DNA of 64,000 bases. Source: Bacillota bacterium (lineage in GTDB: Bacteria; Bacillota; Clostridia; Oscillospirales; Ruminococcaceae). Under the pieces are notes generated by a model. That model was not told the DNA's origin. It saw nothing but the letters and a program-made list of their open reading frames with translations, and searched no databases. The translations under genes and the position numbers were made by a program. How positions within the stretch are numbered: position 1 is the first letter of the stretch; each line of letters begins with the position of its first letter. The stretch covers positions 124,001-188,000 of the forward strand of contig JAEWAB010000005.1 of assembly GCA_023391875.1 (NCBI GenBank), given 5' to 3'. This document shows positions 6,815 to 15,271 of this stretch, piece by piece.

Positions 6815-8365
6815 CTACGCAATCTCACTGCATTCGAAAAGGCTGCGGCTTAAGTAGGCCATCAGCAGGCTGAGTGCAAGGTTTACCAACAGTAAGATAG
6901 GCACTACATAGATGATAGTGAATTCATCCTGCAGTAAGATCATGGTGATAAGCGCCGCGATGCCCGAGGGTATTGCACCGGCGGCGGCAAACAGTGAGCG
7001 CAGAAACGCGAGCGCCATCGCATTCTTCATGCCGTTCATCACGCGGTAGGAGAGAACCTCGGCCAGTACAAACACGAGCGAGAGGCTTGCATAGATGATG
7101 ATGAATGCAACAACATCCATTGCAGCAGCCTTAAAGATGAAACCCGCAAGCACCAGGACAACGGCGCCGGTAAAAAGGGTTTTCAAATACCCGGGCAAAA
7201 CGGAATACAGCACCTTTTTAAGGGAGCTTTCGGGTATAAGGTACACATAGGGCTTTTTAAAGTCTTTGTTCCAGGTGTCGCCCGTCGAGGCGGAAAGCGA
7301 CATAAAGACAATCATCATAAAGACAAACCAGTAATCCAGCTTTAAAAAGAAGGCCATGGCAATATATATAAGCCCCGACAAAAGCTCCCTGAATACAAAC
7401 ATGGTGGAGGTTTTACGCATCTCAAGAACCTGTTTAGAGAACAGCGCCGCGGCGCCCAATTGAAACGAGCCCTTTGCCTGCTTGGTTTTAACCTTGGTTA
7501 TGGAACGCACATCATAGTTATCGCTCTTGGCGCTTTGGATGATCTCGTTAATCTTGTAGGAATCACTGAGCGCCTGCTCGTAGAAATCCGCCTTGCAGTG
7601 CATGACTGCGAATACCGTCAGCACATCCAGCCCTGCCATCAGCAGGAGCGCGGGCAGGTAGGCGGTAAGGTACTGGCCTTCGATGGCGCCCACTACGCCC
7701 CATTTGGCCCAGCCGAATACCGGAAGCGCATTATAAAAGGGGCTTGAGAAGAAGGCCGACGCCGCCTCTGAAAGGTTAAAGCCCTTGGTGTACAGCACCA
7801 GCACAAAGGCCAGCGCCACCAAACCCATGAATACCCAAAGCGCATACTTGGCTTTGGCGCGAATACCCTTATACTCGGTGTCAAGGATATAAATATAATA
7901 AAAAATGAAGTACGTAAACGCAATGAGCAGGGCGGTAAGCAGCAGCGTAAGCAGGTAATCACCGACGCCCATGCTGCTGCCGGTGAGAAACGGAAAATAG
8001 AAGGTAAATAGCAGCGCCGTTAACAGCGACGTCGGTATCCCGTCAATGACCGCCATAAAGAGTACATAAGCGGGCTTAATAGGCGCCTGAAACAAGAAGT
8101 TGGCGTCCTGAAGCGTAAAGATGCCCGCCTGTTTGGATGAGATCATCGCGTTGGTAAACAACAGCGTCATGCCGAGCAGGATGCATGCAACCACAATATG
8201 AAGGTCGCCTCCAATGCCCTTCCGAGGTATGATAAAGGCAGAAATCATACCCGAGAGCATACCTACGGCTGCAAGAACGGTGATAACGGCGCTAAGCGGC
8301 TTTTGAAAGGTACGTTTTAAGCCGTTGATATAACGGTGCCAGAGCAGGTAGAGCAGCGGTTTCAT
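6815..8365 (-). CDS. ABC exporter permease subunit (putative ABC exporter family)
   Basis: A 516-residue polytopic membrane protein with roughly a dozen hydrophobic segments, starting MKPLLYLLWHRYINGLKR. The middle cytoplasmic part (ALSDSYKINEIIQSAKSDN, then TKVKTKQAKGSFQLGA) separates two bundles. This is the pattern of the putative ABC exporter permeases of Firmicutes, paired with a DrrA-like ATPase. The start overlaps the last four bases of the ATPase gene (ATGA), which implies translational coupling. The cargo is unknown; families like this export small molecules, peptides or drugs. The operon is headed by an RHH regulator. Confidence 0.8.
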   Translation of the reverse strand: MKPLLYLLWHRYINGLKRTFQKPLSAVITVLAAVGMLSGMISAFIIPRKGIGGDLHIVVACILLGMTLLFTNAMISSKQAGIFTLQDANFLFQAPIKPAYVLFMAVIDGIPTSLLTALLFTFYFPFLTGSSMGVGDYLLTLLLTALLIAFTYFIFYYIYILDTEYKGIRAKAKYALWVFMGLVALAFVLVLYTKGFNLSEAASAFFSSPFYNALPVFGWAKWGVVGAIEGQYLTAYLPALLLMAGLDVLTVFAVMHCKADFYEQALSDSYKINEIIQSAKSDNYDVRSITKVKTKQAKGSFQLGAAALFSKQVLEMRKTSTMFVFRELLSGLIYIAMAFFLKLDYWFVFMMIVFMSLSASTGDTWNKDFKKPYVYLIPESSLKKVLYSVLPGYLKTLFTGAVVLVLAGFIFKAAAMDVVAFIIIYASLSLVFVLAEVLSYRVMNGMKNAMALAFLRSLFAAAGAIPSGIAALITMILLQDEFTIIYVVPILLLVNLALSLLMAYLSRSLFECSEIA

Positions 8366-9063
8366 TCCTGTGCACCCCCTGTAAGGGAAAAGAACAGCTC
8401 CTTAAGCGGCCTGTCGCCCAGCTCTTCACGCGTTACCTCGCGGAGGATGGCGCCCTTGGACATGATCAGCGCCCTATCCCAGATGCTTTCAACTGTGTCG
8501 ATGATATGGGTGCTGATCAGCACGCTTACCCCCGCTTCCTTCAGCTCGGTGAACATCTGTATCACCTCTTCAATGGCCTTTGGGTCAAGCCCCACCAGCG
8601 GCTCGTCAAAGATAACGGCCTTGGGCTGCGGCAGCAGAGCCGCGGCGATACTGAGCTTCTGCGTCATGCCCTTTGAAAGCTCGCGCGAAAGCTTATCCTT
8701 CTTATCCAGAATTTCAAGGCGGTTAAGCAGCGCATCGCCGCGCTCCTGCCAGCCATCCTCTAGGCGATAGGCCCGGGCGATAAACTCCAGATGCTCCCCC
8801 ACCGTGAGCAGGTCGTACAGCGCGGGAACCTCGGGGATATAACCGAGGAGGCGCTTGGCCTCGAGGCCTTTGTTGGGCTGCGAGCAGATGTCGATCTGCC
8901 CGGTGTACTTTAAAAGGCCCGCGATGCTCTTAATGGCGGTAGACTTTCCCGCGCCGTTGGGGCCTAAAATTACGGTAATCTCACCGGGGCGGGCGGTAAA
9001 GCTGATATTGTCTACCGCTGTTAACTTATCGTACTTCTTTACAAGACCTTTTACTGCTATCAT
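8362..9063 (-). CDS. ABC exporter ATP-binding subunit
   Basis: A 233-residue ATPase. The Walker A motif is GPNGAGKST at about residues 35-43, the Q-loop region includes GYIPEVPALYDLLTV, the signature is ELSKGMTQKL (LSKGM in place of LSGGQ), Walker B is AVIFDEPLVGLD and the switch His is in LISTHII. It energises the permease encoded downstream, overlapping by 4 bp. The start ATG 9063 follows AAAGGG. It lies 16 bp after the RHH regulator gene, so the three genes form one operon. Confidence 0.92.
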   Translation of the reverse strand: MIAVKGLVKKYDKLTAVDNISFTARPGEITVILGPNGAGKSTAIKSIAGLLKYTGQIDICSQPNKGLEAKRLLGYIPEVPALYDLLTVGEHLEFIARAYRLEDGWQERGDALLNRLEILDKKDKLSRELSKGMTQKLSIAAALLPQPKAVIFDEPLVGLDPKAIEEVIQMFTELKEAGVSVLISTHIIDTVESIWDRALIMSKGAILREVTREELGDRPLKELFFSLTGGAQE

Positions 9064-9079
9064 ATCCGATTCCCTTTCG

Positions 9080-9583
9080 TCATTTACTTTGCTCGGATAT
9101 CCCGAGCAAGATGCTTTTGATTTCTTCCGTGGCCTTGATGATGCCGTAAACCTTCACGGTTTGAAAGGTTTCCTTCACCAGCTCTGCGGGAACATCCTTT
9201 TCTATCACGAGCATGCCCACCATCCGCACTTCAATCTTTCTGCCCGAGGCCTTCACCTCTTCGAGGCTTTGCCTGTTAAAAACAAACACGCCCGTTCCCG
9301 CGAAGCTGGTGCCCGCAAGCTTTGCGGGGTTCATGCGCTCTATCTCCTCCACCGCATTGGCTACCTCTTGGGTTACCTTATTCAGTTCATTGGCTACCAC
9401 GTCCATGCCAAAAAGGTTGGTTGTTTTGATTCTTTGCAGATCAACGGTATGCGCGGCAAGGTGCGTACGTACCGCCGTGCGGATAAAGTCGGTACGGTTG
9501 GAGTAAAAGCCCTGATCCACCAAAAGGTCTATCTGACCCAAGTCCACTGCGCCGATGTTAAAGGTAATCTTCTCGGTATCCAT
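9080..9583 (-). CDS. Ribbon-helix-helix transcriptional regulator with C-terminal extension
   Basis: A protein of 167 residues. The N-terminal part (ITFNIGAVDLGQIDLLVDQG followed by YSNRTDFIRTAVRTHL) is a CopG/Arc-like ribbon-helix-helix DNA-binding domain. The rest is an alpha/beta domain with KIEVRMVGMLVIEKDVP that could be a ligand or oligomerisation domain. Two ATGs are adjacent (9586 and 9583); the second has the better spacing, 7 bases, from GGAGG. As first gene of the ABC exporter operon it probably controls it, and repeated sites lie at its own promoter. The inducer is unknown. Confidence 0.8.
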   Translation of the reverse strand: MDTEKITFNIGAVDLGQIDLLVDQGFYSNRTDFIRTAVRTHLAAHTVDLQRIKTTNLFGMDVVANELNKVTQEVANAVEEIERMNPAKLAGTSFAGTGVFVFNRQSLEEVKASGRKIEVRMVGMLVIEKDVPAELVKETFQTVKVYGIIKATEEIKSILLGISEQSK

Positions 9584-9600
9584 CATTCATCCTCCATATA

Positions 9601-9653
9601 TCATCCGTATACCATCCATATGGAGTATATCACCTTATTAAGATAACTGTCAA
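9601..9653 (-). promoter_or_regulatory. Promoter and repeated half-sites of the RHH-ABC operon
   Basis: On the minus strand TTGACA (9648-9653) and TATACT (9624-9629) are separated by 18 bases. On the plus strand TCATCC (9601-9606) and CCATCC (9612-9617) recur 11 bases apart, and a further TCATCC lies at 9587-9592. Such phased repeats next to the -10 suit binding by RHH dimers, so autoregulation is likely. Confidence 0.55.
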
Positions 9654-9690
9654 CAGTTTCCTTGGAAAATGGGCGAGATATACAAAATTA

Positions 9691-9727
9691 TCCGGCAGAT
9701 TGATTGCATTGCAATCAATCTGCCGGA
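9691..9727 (-). terminator. Long perfect hairpin after the patatin gene
   Basis: Two 18-base arms (9691-9708 and 9710-9727) are perfectly complementary around one base. The hairpin lies 67 bases beyond the patatin stop and is followed on the minus strand by TAATTTTGTA, a weak U-tract. Confidence 0.65.
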
Positions 9728-9794
9728 TACTCTACCGTACTATGGATATAATTGTTGCTTTCACTCATAATGGCTGCCTGATACAACTTGGTCG

Positions 9795-11150
9795 TTACTC
9801 CGAGCGGACAAAGGTGCGAAGGGTGCCAATGTACAGCGCCGCCATAAACTCCACCGGCATGGCGGCAGCAAGCATGGCAATCAGCCGCTTGTTCTGCACA
9901 AGCTTTTCGTCATCCGCAAGGCAGGAGAGGATATACATCATCCGGTTGGGCGAAGAAACGGGCGATACCGCGCGGCTGATATTGGTAATGCACTCCTTGA
10001 CCGAGAGCGCGGGGCTTACGTCCAAATCCAGCTCGGAGTAAGGCAGGCGCGCATAACGCACCACCTGATTCATCAGCTTGAAGTTGTAGGTCTCGAAACG
10101 ATAAGGGGTGAAAGGGCTTACGCCCAGCAGCTCGCCCGCCGCCTCCGCCGCCGCGGTGACCATATCGGTGAGCGAAACCTCTTTCTTGCACCAGCGTTTT
10201 TTTGCCGCCTTAAGCACCTCATAGCGCGCCAGATATTCGTGTACCCCGCCCAGCACGTGAGAAACGTCCCGCGGCGCTTCGGCTTCAATGTCTACATCCA
10301 GCCCCGCAAAAAACGAGCGGAAGAGCGTAAGGATATGCTGCGCGTTCTTCTCGGCCTCGCCCGTGTAAAAGGTGTATTTACCACCGTCGTACAGGCCGAA
10401 GTGCTTCTTACAGTCGTAGTAACCCAGCGCGATATTGCGCTTTGCGCGGCTGCCGTCAAACACAAACATGGCGCCCAGATCCCACTTCGGCTCGATGACA
10501 TCCACCTTGACCGCGCGGTAGCGCTGCTGCCGAACCACTCCTACCGTGCGCAGCTTTACCACCACCGCCTCCTCGGCGCCCCCCTTTACGGCAAGACTGA
10601 TGGGGGTATTGTCAAAATAACCTCCGTCCACAAACATTCTGCCGTCTATCGTGTGACTATGCATGGCGGGAAAGCAGGACGAGCTTGCCACCAGATAATC
10701 GACCAGTTTACCATGAGGAATATCGTTTATGTAAAGCTGGTGCGGCTTTAGCGCCGGTACCTCAACGGTAACCAGACCGAAATTGACGGCGGAACCTCTG
10801 ATTTTATCTTCATCGATTACCTGTGTTAGCAGCTTTTGCAGCGGGGCGCTGCTGACGCCGCGGGTTTTAAACGCCTCTTTGGCAAACAGGTTGAGGGTCT
10901 CGAGCATCCCCTCCACCGTGTGGGTATCCTGCTTGATCTCAAACTCCAGAATGTACCCGGTATCGAGTTTCTCCCACATTTCATAGGCTGTATTGATATC
11001 GTTTTGAACCATGAGCGCACCGTTTAAGGAGCCTACCGAGGTACCGGTGACGATATCATAGGTATACCCCAGCTCCCGCAGCGCCTTCCAGACCCCTACC
11101 TCATAGGAGCCTCTTGCCCCGCCGCCGCTTAAAACAACCGCACGCTTCAA
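9795..11150 (-). CDS. Patatin-like phospholipase
   Basis: A 451-residue protein beginning LKRAVVLSGGGARGSYEVGV. The oxyanion-hole motif GGGARG, the nucleophile motif GTSVGS (GxSxG) near residue 42 and the catalytic Asp in VDGGYFDNTP near 195 are all present, so the Ser-Asp dyad is intact. Patatin-like proteins are lipid acyl hydrolases. The C-terminal 200 residues are helical and unassigned. The start is TTG 11150 because GGGGGAGGG lies 7 bases upstream within a longer open frame (from 11177). A MITE-like repeat begins 37 bp upstream of the start and may have displaced the native promoter. Confidence 0.88.
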   Translation of the reverse strand: MKRAVVLSGGGARGSYEVGVWKALRELGYTYDIVTGTSVGSLNGALMVQNDINTAYEMWEKLDTGYILEFEIKQDTHTVEGMLETLNLFAKEAFKTRGVSSAPLQKLLTQVIDEDKIRGSAVNFGLVTVEVPALKPHQLYINDIPHGKLVDYLVASSSCFPAMHSHTIDGRMFVDGGYFDNTPISLAVKGGAEEAVVVKLRTVGVVRQQRYRAVKVDVIEPKWDLGAMFVFDGSRAKRNIALGYYDCKKHFGLYDGGKYTFYTGEAEKNAQHILTLFRSFFAGLDVDIEAEAPRDVSHVLGGVHEYLARYEVLKAAKKRWCKKEVSLTDMVTAAAEAAGELLGVSPFTPYRFETYNFKLMNQVVRYARLPYSELDLDVSPALSVKECITNISRAVSPVSSPNRMMYILSCLADDEKLVQNKRLIAMLAAAMPVEFMAALYIGTLRTFVRSE

Positions 11151-11186
11151 GATAATCCCTCCCCCGATACCGAACAATAGGGTATA

Positions 11187-11288
11187 ATACTAATTCCAAT
11201 AAGAAATAAACCGTAAAAATTCTTCACAAAAGGCATAAATGGGGCCTTTTGCTCGAATTTTTTCTATATTTCTAACTGAAATAAGTAT
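11187..11288 (+). mobile_element. MITE-like repeat, copy 1 of 3 (102 bp)
   Basis: It begins ATACTAATTCCAATAAGAA and ends in ATAAGTAT. The ends form imperfect terminal inverted repeats of about 20 bases, and the centre holds CAAAAGGC...GCCTTTTG. It is nearly identical to 42855-42956 and similar to 59115-59216. No coding capacity. Its last T (11288) is part of the stop codon of the channel gene that ends at 11288. Confidence 0.8.
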
Positions 11289-11887
11289 CAGCTGATGATT
11301 CTGGGCAGGTCGAGCTTATAATAAACCGCAGGCAGCCGGATTGCCAGTATGACGGCAACCGAGATGTACGCCGCCAGCAGCTCGTCGATAAGCGGCGACA
11401 GCAGCCACAGGCAAAGCGCACCCGCTATGGCCGCTACGGCGTAGATCTCACGCCGGAAGATCACCGGCACCTCTTTGGACATCACGTCTCTTAACACGCC
11501 GCCGCCCACGCCCGTTATAACCGACATAAACAAAAACGACAGCAGGTTAAGGTGCATGTCTATCGCCTTGATACCCGCGTCCACCGTGAAGACGGCAAGG
11601 CCGATGGCGTCGAACAGGATGAATGCCCCCGGCCAGCGCGGGCTCACCCCCACAGTGCCGATGAAGATAACGGCAAGCAGGATAAGGGCATAATAATCGT
11701 AGTTGGAAAACGCGGCGGGGATGCCTCTATCCATCACCACATCGCGAATCACGCCGCCGCCGAGCGCCGTAACGGTGGCAAGGATAAACACGCCGAAGAC
11801 ATCCATGTGCTTTTTTACCGCGGTGATAGCGCCCGAGATGGCAAACGCAAAAACGCCCACAGGCTCGAAGATATCAAAGATTGTCAT
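11288..11887 (-). CDS. TRIC-type (YadS/UPF0126) cation channel family membrane protein
   Basis: A 199-residue protein of about seven membrane helices made of two related halves, each with the signature GGGVIRDVV (near 42) and GGGVLRDVM (near 128). This tandem GGG-R-D pattern defines the bacterial TRIC/UPF0126 family, homotrimeric cation channels of the inner membrane. The ATG at 11887 follows ACGGAG. The TGA stop uses a base that belongs to the end of MITE-like copy 1, so the element inserted at or within the stop codon. It is divergent from rubrerythrin. Ion selectivity is unproven. Confidence 0.85.
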   Translation of the reverse strand: MTIFDIFEPVGVFAFAISGAITAVKKHMDVFGVFILATVTALGGGVIRDVVMDRGIPAAFSNYDYYALILLAVIFIGTVGVSPRWPGAFILFDAIGLAVFTVDAGIKAIDMHLNLLSFLFMSVITGVGGGVLRDVMSKEVPVIFRREIYAVAAIAGALCLWLLSPLIDELLAAYISVAVILAIRLPAVYYKLDLPRIIS

Positions 11888-11939
11888 GTTATGCTCCGTT
11901 CATCGCTTCAATTTATGCAGCAGCTAAAGTTAGGCTTGT

Positions 11940-11954
11940 TTAATAAAATTATAA
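11940..11954 (+). promoter_or_regulatory. Possible PerR box before rubrerythrin
   Basis: The 15-mer TTAATAAAATTATAA agrees with the PerR consensus TTATAATNATTATAA at 11 of 14 fixed positions. It lies in the divergent region, 98 bases before the rubrerythrin start. PerR control of rubrerythrin is well known in clostridia; this instance is inferred. No convincing -35/-10 pair was found. Confidence 0.4.
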
Positions 11955-12051
11955 CCTATCGGTATAAAAAAACAATAACCTCTTTGGTCGAAGTATAGTT
12001 TTTACAGTGTTGCTAAAACTAGTATCAACATTTAACAAGGAGGTTTTACCG

Positions 12052-12591
12052 ATGGAACTAAAGGGCTCTAAAACCGAGAAAAATCTGCTTGCGGCCTTTG
12101 CCGGCGAATCACAGGCCTGGGCGAAGTACCAGTTTTATGAGAAGTGGGCCAAAGCCGAAGGCTTAAATACCATTGCAGAGGTATTTAAAAAAACGGGAGA
12201 AAACGAGGCGGCACACGCCGCCATGTGGTTCAGGCAGCTGCACGACGACGGTAAAACGCCAACCTCACGAAACCTGACCGACGCTATTGCGGGGGAGCAC
12301 TACGAATGGACCGAGATGTACGCCCAATTTGCCCAGACCGCCAAGGAAGAGGGATTTTCACGCATCGCGTGGCTTTTTGAGAGCGTACTGGCCATCGAGC
12401 ACGCGCACGAGGAGCGTTACCAAAAAAACCTTGACGACTTAAACAACAATAAGGTGTACAGCAAGGATAACGAGATAGCGTGGATATGCACCAACTGCGG
12501 CTACGTGCATTACGGCAAGGATGCCCCCGAGGTGTGCCCCGTTTGCGAACACCCAAAGGCCTATTTTCAGCCCAAGGCCGAGAACAACTAG
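12052..12591 (+). CDS. rbr: Rubrerythrin
   Basis: A 179-residue protein with two domains. Residues 1-140 form the ferritin-like diiron domain with ligand motifs FAGESQA (Glu near 20), ENEAAHA (ExxH near 53) and AIEHAHEERY (ExxH near 128). The C-terminus is a rubredoxin-like Fe(SCys)4 domain, CTNCGYVHYG and CPVCEHP. Rubrerythrin reduces hydrogen peroxide to water in anaerobes using electrons from NADH via rubredoxin-type proteins. The start ATG 12052 follows a strong AAGGAGG; the frame is open from 12007. An unknown gene follows 8 bp downstream, probably in the same transcript. Confidence 0.95.
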   Translation: MELKGSKTEKNLLAAFAGESQAWAKYQFYEKWAKAEGLNTIAEVFKKTGENEAAHAAMWFRQLHDDGKTPTSRNLTDAIAGEHYEWTEMYAQFAQTAKEEGFSRIAWLFESVLAIEHAHEERYQKNLDDLNNNKVYSKDNEIAWICTNCGYVHYGKDAPEVCPVCEHPKAYFQPKAENN

Positions 12592-12599
12592 GGTAAAGC

Positions 12600-13019
12600 A
12601 TGAACAGCGATTGTGAGGTTTTGCGTTACCTCTACCTTACGGCGGATGAACGTGTGAAGTGTTTAAACGCGCTGCTCAAGCAAGATTATTCCCCCGCCTT
12701 TGTTTATGTGCTGGCAAACGAACTGAGCAATAGCAGACGTATACGCCTTAACGCCAAAGCGGCGCTGACCCGTCTGAATATCCCGGTAACCCAGCTGATT
12801 GGGACACTGCCCCCGCAAAAAGCGGCCAAAACGAGGGGCGTTGAAAAAGACGAGAAAAAGGTTGCCGAGACGCTTATCAAGAACGCCACCGCGCAGGTGA
12901 TCGGCATAGGCAAAAAGTTAAAGGAGAATAAGGATTGCAACGCTAAAATCATCCGCCTTGCCGAAAAAAATATCGAGATTGAGAACATGTTTATGGCAAG
13001 GCTTCGAGGCTTTTTATAA
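12600..13019 (+). CDS. Hypothetical helical protein downstream of rubrerythrin
   Basis: A 139-residue protein that I do not recognise. It is almost wholly alpha-helical: LTADERVKCLNALLKQ, YVLANELSNSRRIRLNAKAA, a basic middle KAAKTRGVEKDEKKVAETL and a C-terminal helix EKNIEIENMFMARLRGFL. No signal peptide or membrane helix is visible. The ATG at 12600 has only a weak AGGG upstream, but the close spacing to rubrerythrin (8 bp) suggests coupled translation. A role in oxidative stress can be guessed from context only. Confidence 0.6.
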   Translation: MNSDCEVLRYLYLTADERVKCLNALLKQDYSPAFVYVLANELSNSRRIRLNAKAALTRLNIPVTQLIGTLPPQKAAKTRGVEKDEKKVAETLIKNATAQVIGIGKKLKENKDCNAKIIRLAEKNIEIENMFMARLRGFL

Positions 13020-13122
13020 TGCTGATGCTTCTTGAAAAGCGATAAAATTATTTTATGCCATTTTGTGTTATTGCAAACTTAATTTGGTATTAACCCAATA
13101 TTAAAGAAAGGACCGGCTGAAA

Positions 13123-13305
13123 ATGAAAAACATCCCTAACAAAAAAAGCAACACCACAAACTATATACGCACCTTTGATAAACCCTCGCCCATGAGCGGC
13201 AATAACTATCAACGGCGCAAACGTGATACAAACCCCATACCCATACTCTCCAACAACGATGTTGAGATTGCGAATGAATTTGTGGACGACAAGAATAAGA
13301 AGTAA
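13123..13305 (+). CDS. Small basic hypothetical protein
   Basis: A 60-residue protein, rich in Asn, Lys and Arg, that looks largely unstructured (FDKPSPMSGNNYQRRKRD, then a short acidic end). The ATG follows GAAAGGA with acceptable spacing, and a strong terminator lies just after the stop, which supports its being a real gene. No family recognised. It lies 104 bp after the unknown gene at 12600, so it could be the last gene of the rubrerythrin transcript or have its own promoter. Confidence 0.55.
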   Translation: MKNIPNKKSNTTNYIRTFDKPSPMSGNNYQRRKRDTNPIPILSNNDVEIANEFVDDKNKK

Positions 13306-13311
13306 AAAAAG

Positions 13312-13358
13312 CGGAGGGCTTGTGGGAATGATGAACATTCCTTAAGCCCTCCGTTTTT
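13312..13358 (+). terminator. Bidirectional terminator
   Basis: CGGAGGGCTT pairs with AAGCCCTCCG, with an inner GGAATG/CATTCC stem, followed by TTTTT on the plus strand and by a T-tract (complement of AAAAAAA) on the minus strand. It separates the small gene from the convergent transketolase operon. Confidence 0.85.
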
Positions 13359-13373
13359 ATGGTTTCTATCGCA

Positions 13374-14318
13374 TTATTTCTTTGCGATGGCTTCCTTTGC
13401 CTTCGCCGCAATGTTTTCGGCACAGAGGCCATACATCGCCAGCAGCTCCAGCGCGGGGCCAGAGGTACCGAACTCGTCGTTTACGCCGACGCGCACCATC
13501 GGGGTGGGGCAGCGCTCGGCAAGCAGCTCGGCAACAGCGCCGCCAAGGCCGCCGATAATGTTGTGCTCCTCGGCGGTTACGATAGCGCCGGTCTCCTTCG
13601 CGGCCTTTATAATCAGCTCTTCATCCAGCGGCTTGATGGTGTGGATGTTGATGACCCTTGCGCGGATACCCTCGGCTGTAAGCGTCTCAGCGGCCTTCAG
13701 CGCCTCGTTGACCATTAAGCCGGTAGCGATGATGGTCACATCGGAGCCGTCCTTGAGGGTAACGCCCTTACCAAGCTCAAAGTGATAATCGGAACCGTTT
13801 ACAACCGGCACCGCGAGCCTGCCAAAGCGCAGGTAAACAGGGCCGTTATACTGTGCGGCGGCCTTTACCGCGGCCTTCGCTTCTATATCGTCGGCGGGGT
13901 TGATGATAACCATTCCGGGGATGGTGCGCATAAGGGCGATATCCTCGTTGCACTGGTGGGTGGCGCCGTCTTCGCCAACCGAGATGCCCGCGTGGGTAGC
14001 GCCGATCTTTACATTCAAGTGCGGGTAGCCGATGGAGTTGCGCACCTGCTCGAACGCGCGGCCCGCCGCGAACATGGCAAAGGTGCTGGCGAACACCACC
14101 TTGCCGGTGGAGGCCAAGCCCGCCGCGATGCCCATCATGTTGGACTCGGCGATGCCGCAGTCTACAAACCGCTCGGGGCACTTCTTTTTAAAGGTAATCG
14201 TCTTGGTTGCCATGGCGAGGTCGGCATCCAGCACGATAAGGTTGGGCATGGTCTCAGAAAGCTCGGCGAGCGCTTCGCCGTAGCTGTCTCGGGTAGCTTT
14301 TTTTATTACATCTGCCAT
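13374..14318 (-). CDS. Transketolase, C-terminal subunit
   Basis: A 314-residue protein equal to the pyrimidine-binding and C-terminal domains of transketolase. Visible features are LIVLDADLAMATKT, the conserved CGIAESNMMGIAAGLA (with the Glu that activates thiamine diphosphate), THAGISVGEDGATHQ, and a C-terminal domain with TAEEHNIIGGLGGAVAELLA. With the subunit encoded upstream it makes the split transketolase common in archaea and clostridia, which moves two-carbon units in the pentose phosphate pathway. The start ATG 14318 follows GGAGAG; the frame is open from 14351. It is the last gene of the minus-strand cluster. Confidence 0.92.
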   Translation of the reverse strand: MADVIKKATRDSYGEALAELSETMPNLIVLDADLAMATKTITFKKKCPERFVDCGIAESNMMGIAAGLASTGKVVFASTFAMFAAGRAFEQVRNSIGYPHLNVKIGATHAGISVGEDGATHQCNEDIALMRTIPGMVIINPADDIEAKAAVKAAAQYNGPVYLRFGRLAVPVVNGSDYHFELGKGVTLKDGSDVTIIATGLMVNEALKAAETLTAEGIRARVINIHTIKPLDEELIIKAAKETGAIVTAEEHNIIGGLGGAVAELLAERCPTPMVRVGVNDEFGTSGPALELLAMYGLCAENIAAKAKEAIAKK

Positions 14319-14390
14319 TGTTACTCTCCGTTCCGCCGCCGGTAGCGGCATAAAGTTATGCGTGAAACGTTTATTTACCGCAGCGGCTTT

Positions 14391-15236
14391 TTATGCGGTT
14401 TCCAGCGCGGCGAGCGCCGCTTTCAGCTCACTCATGGCCTGCTCATACTGCTCGGCATTGGGAGCGGTGCCGTGCCACGACACGTTGTTTTCCATAAACG
14501 AAACGCCCTTGCCCTTTACCGAGGTGCACACGATGGCGGTGGGCTTGCCGGTGACGGTTTTCGCTTCGCAAAACGCCTTCTCGATCTCGTCAAAGCAGTT
14601 GCCGTTGATCTCGATTACATGAAAGCCGAAGGACGCAAACTTTTCGGGGATGGGGTACGGCGAGCACACCTCGCTCACGGGGCCGTCGATTTGAAGGTTG
14701 TTGTTGTCTACCACCACGCAGAGGTTATCTAGCTTCTTGTGGGCGGCGAACATCGAGGCCTCCCAAACCTGGCCTTCCTCCAGCTCACCGTCGCCCAGCA
14801 CGGCATATACGCGGTAGCTCTCATTCGAAAGCTTGGCGGAGAGCGCCATGCCGCAGGCAGCGGAGATACCCTGCCCCAGCGAACCGGTGGTCATATCCAC
14901 GCCCGGCGTACCCTTCATATCGGGGTGGCCCTGCAGCATCTTATGGGGCTTTCTTAACTGTTTAAGCTCTTCTACACCAAAGAAGCCGCGCTGCGCGAGC
15001 ACCGAGTAAAGTGCCGGCGCGCAGTGGCCCTTGGAGAGTACCAGCCGGTCGCGGTCGGGTTTATGGGGGTTTTGCGGGTCGATGTTCAGCTCCTCAAAAT
15101 AGAGGTAGGTAAGTACATCGGTAATGGAAAGGGAACCGCCGGGGTGCCCGCTCTTTGCGTGGAAGGTGCCTTCGATAACACCCATTCTCACACGGCAGGC
15201 TGTTTTTTGCAGCTTTAGCTTCTTGGTTACATCCAT
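14391..15236 (-). CDS. Transketolase, N-terminal subunit
   Basis: A 281-residue protein equal to the pyrophosphate-binding domain of transketolase. It has HAKSGHPGGSLSITDVLTYL at about 26-45, LSKGHCAPALY, GSLGQGISAACGMAL and the thiamine diphosphate motif GDGELEEGQVWEA ending in VVVDNNNLQIDG. It pairs with the C-terminal subunit 72 bp downstream. The ATG at 15236 is chosen because GGAGG lies 8 bases before it; the upstream part of the open frame (to 15335) overlaps the previous gene and looks non-coding. Confidence 0.92.
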   Translation of the reverse strand: MDVTKKLKLQKTACRVRMGVIEGTFHAKSGHPGGSLSITDVLTYLYFEELNIDPQNPHKPDRDRLVLSKGHCAPALYSVLAQRGFFGVEELKQLRKPHKMLQGHPDMKGTPGVDMTTGSLGQGISAACGMALSAKLSNESYRVYAVLGDGELEEGQVWEASMFAAHKKLDNLCVVVDNNNLQIDGPVSEVCSPYPIPEKFASFGFHVIEINGNCFDEIEKAFCEAKTVTGKPTAIVCTSVKGKGVSFMENNVSWHGTAPNAEQYEQAMSELKAALAALETA

Positions 15237-15271
15237 TTTCTCATCCTCCATATTGTTTATATATGAATATG

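Noticed and set aside
10239..10751. 170-codon open frame opposite the patatin gene
   Set aside because: Antisense to the catalytic region of patatin, with no ribosome binding site.
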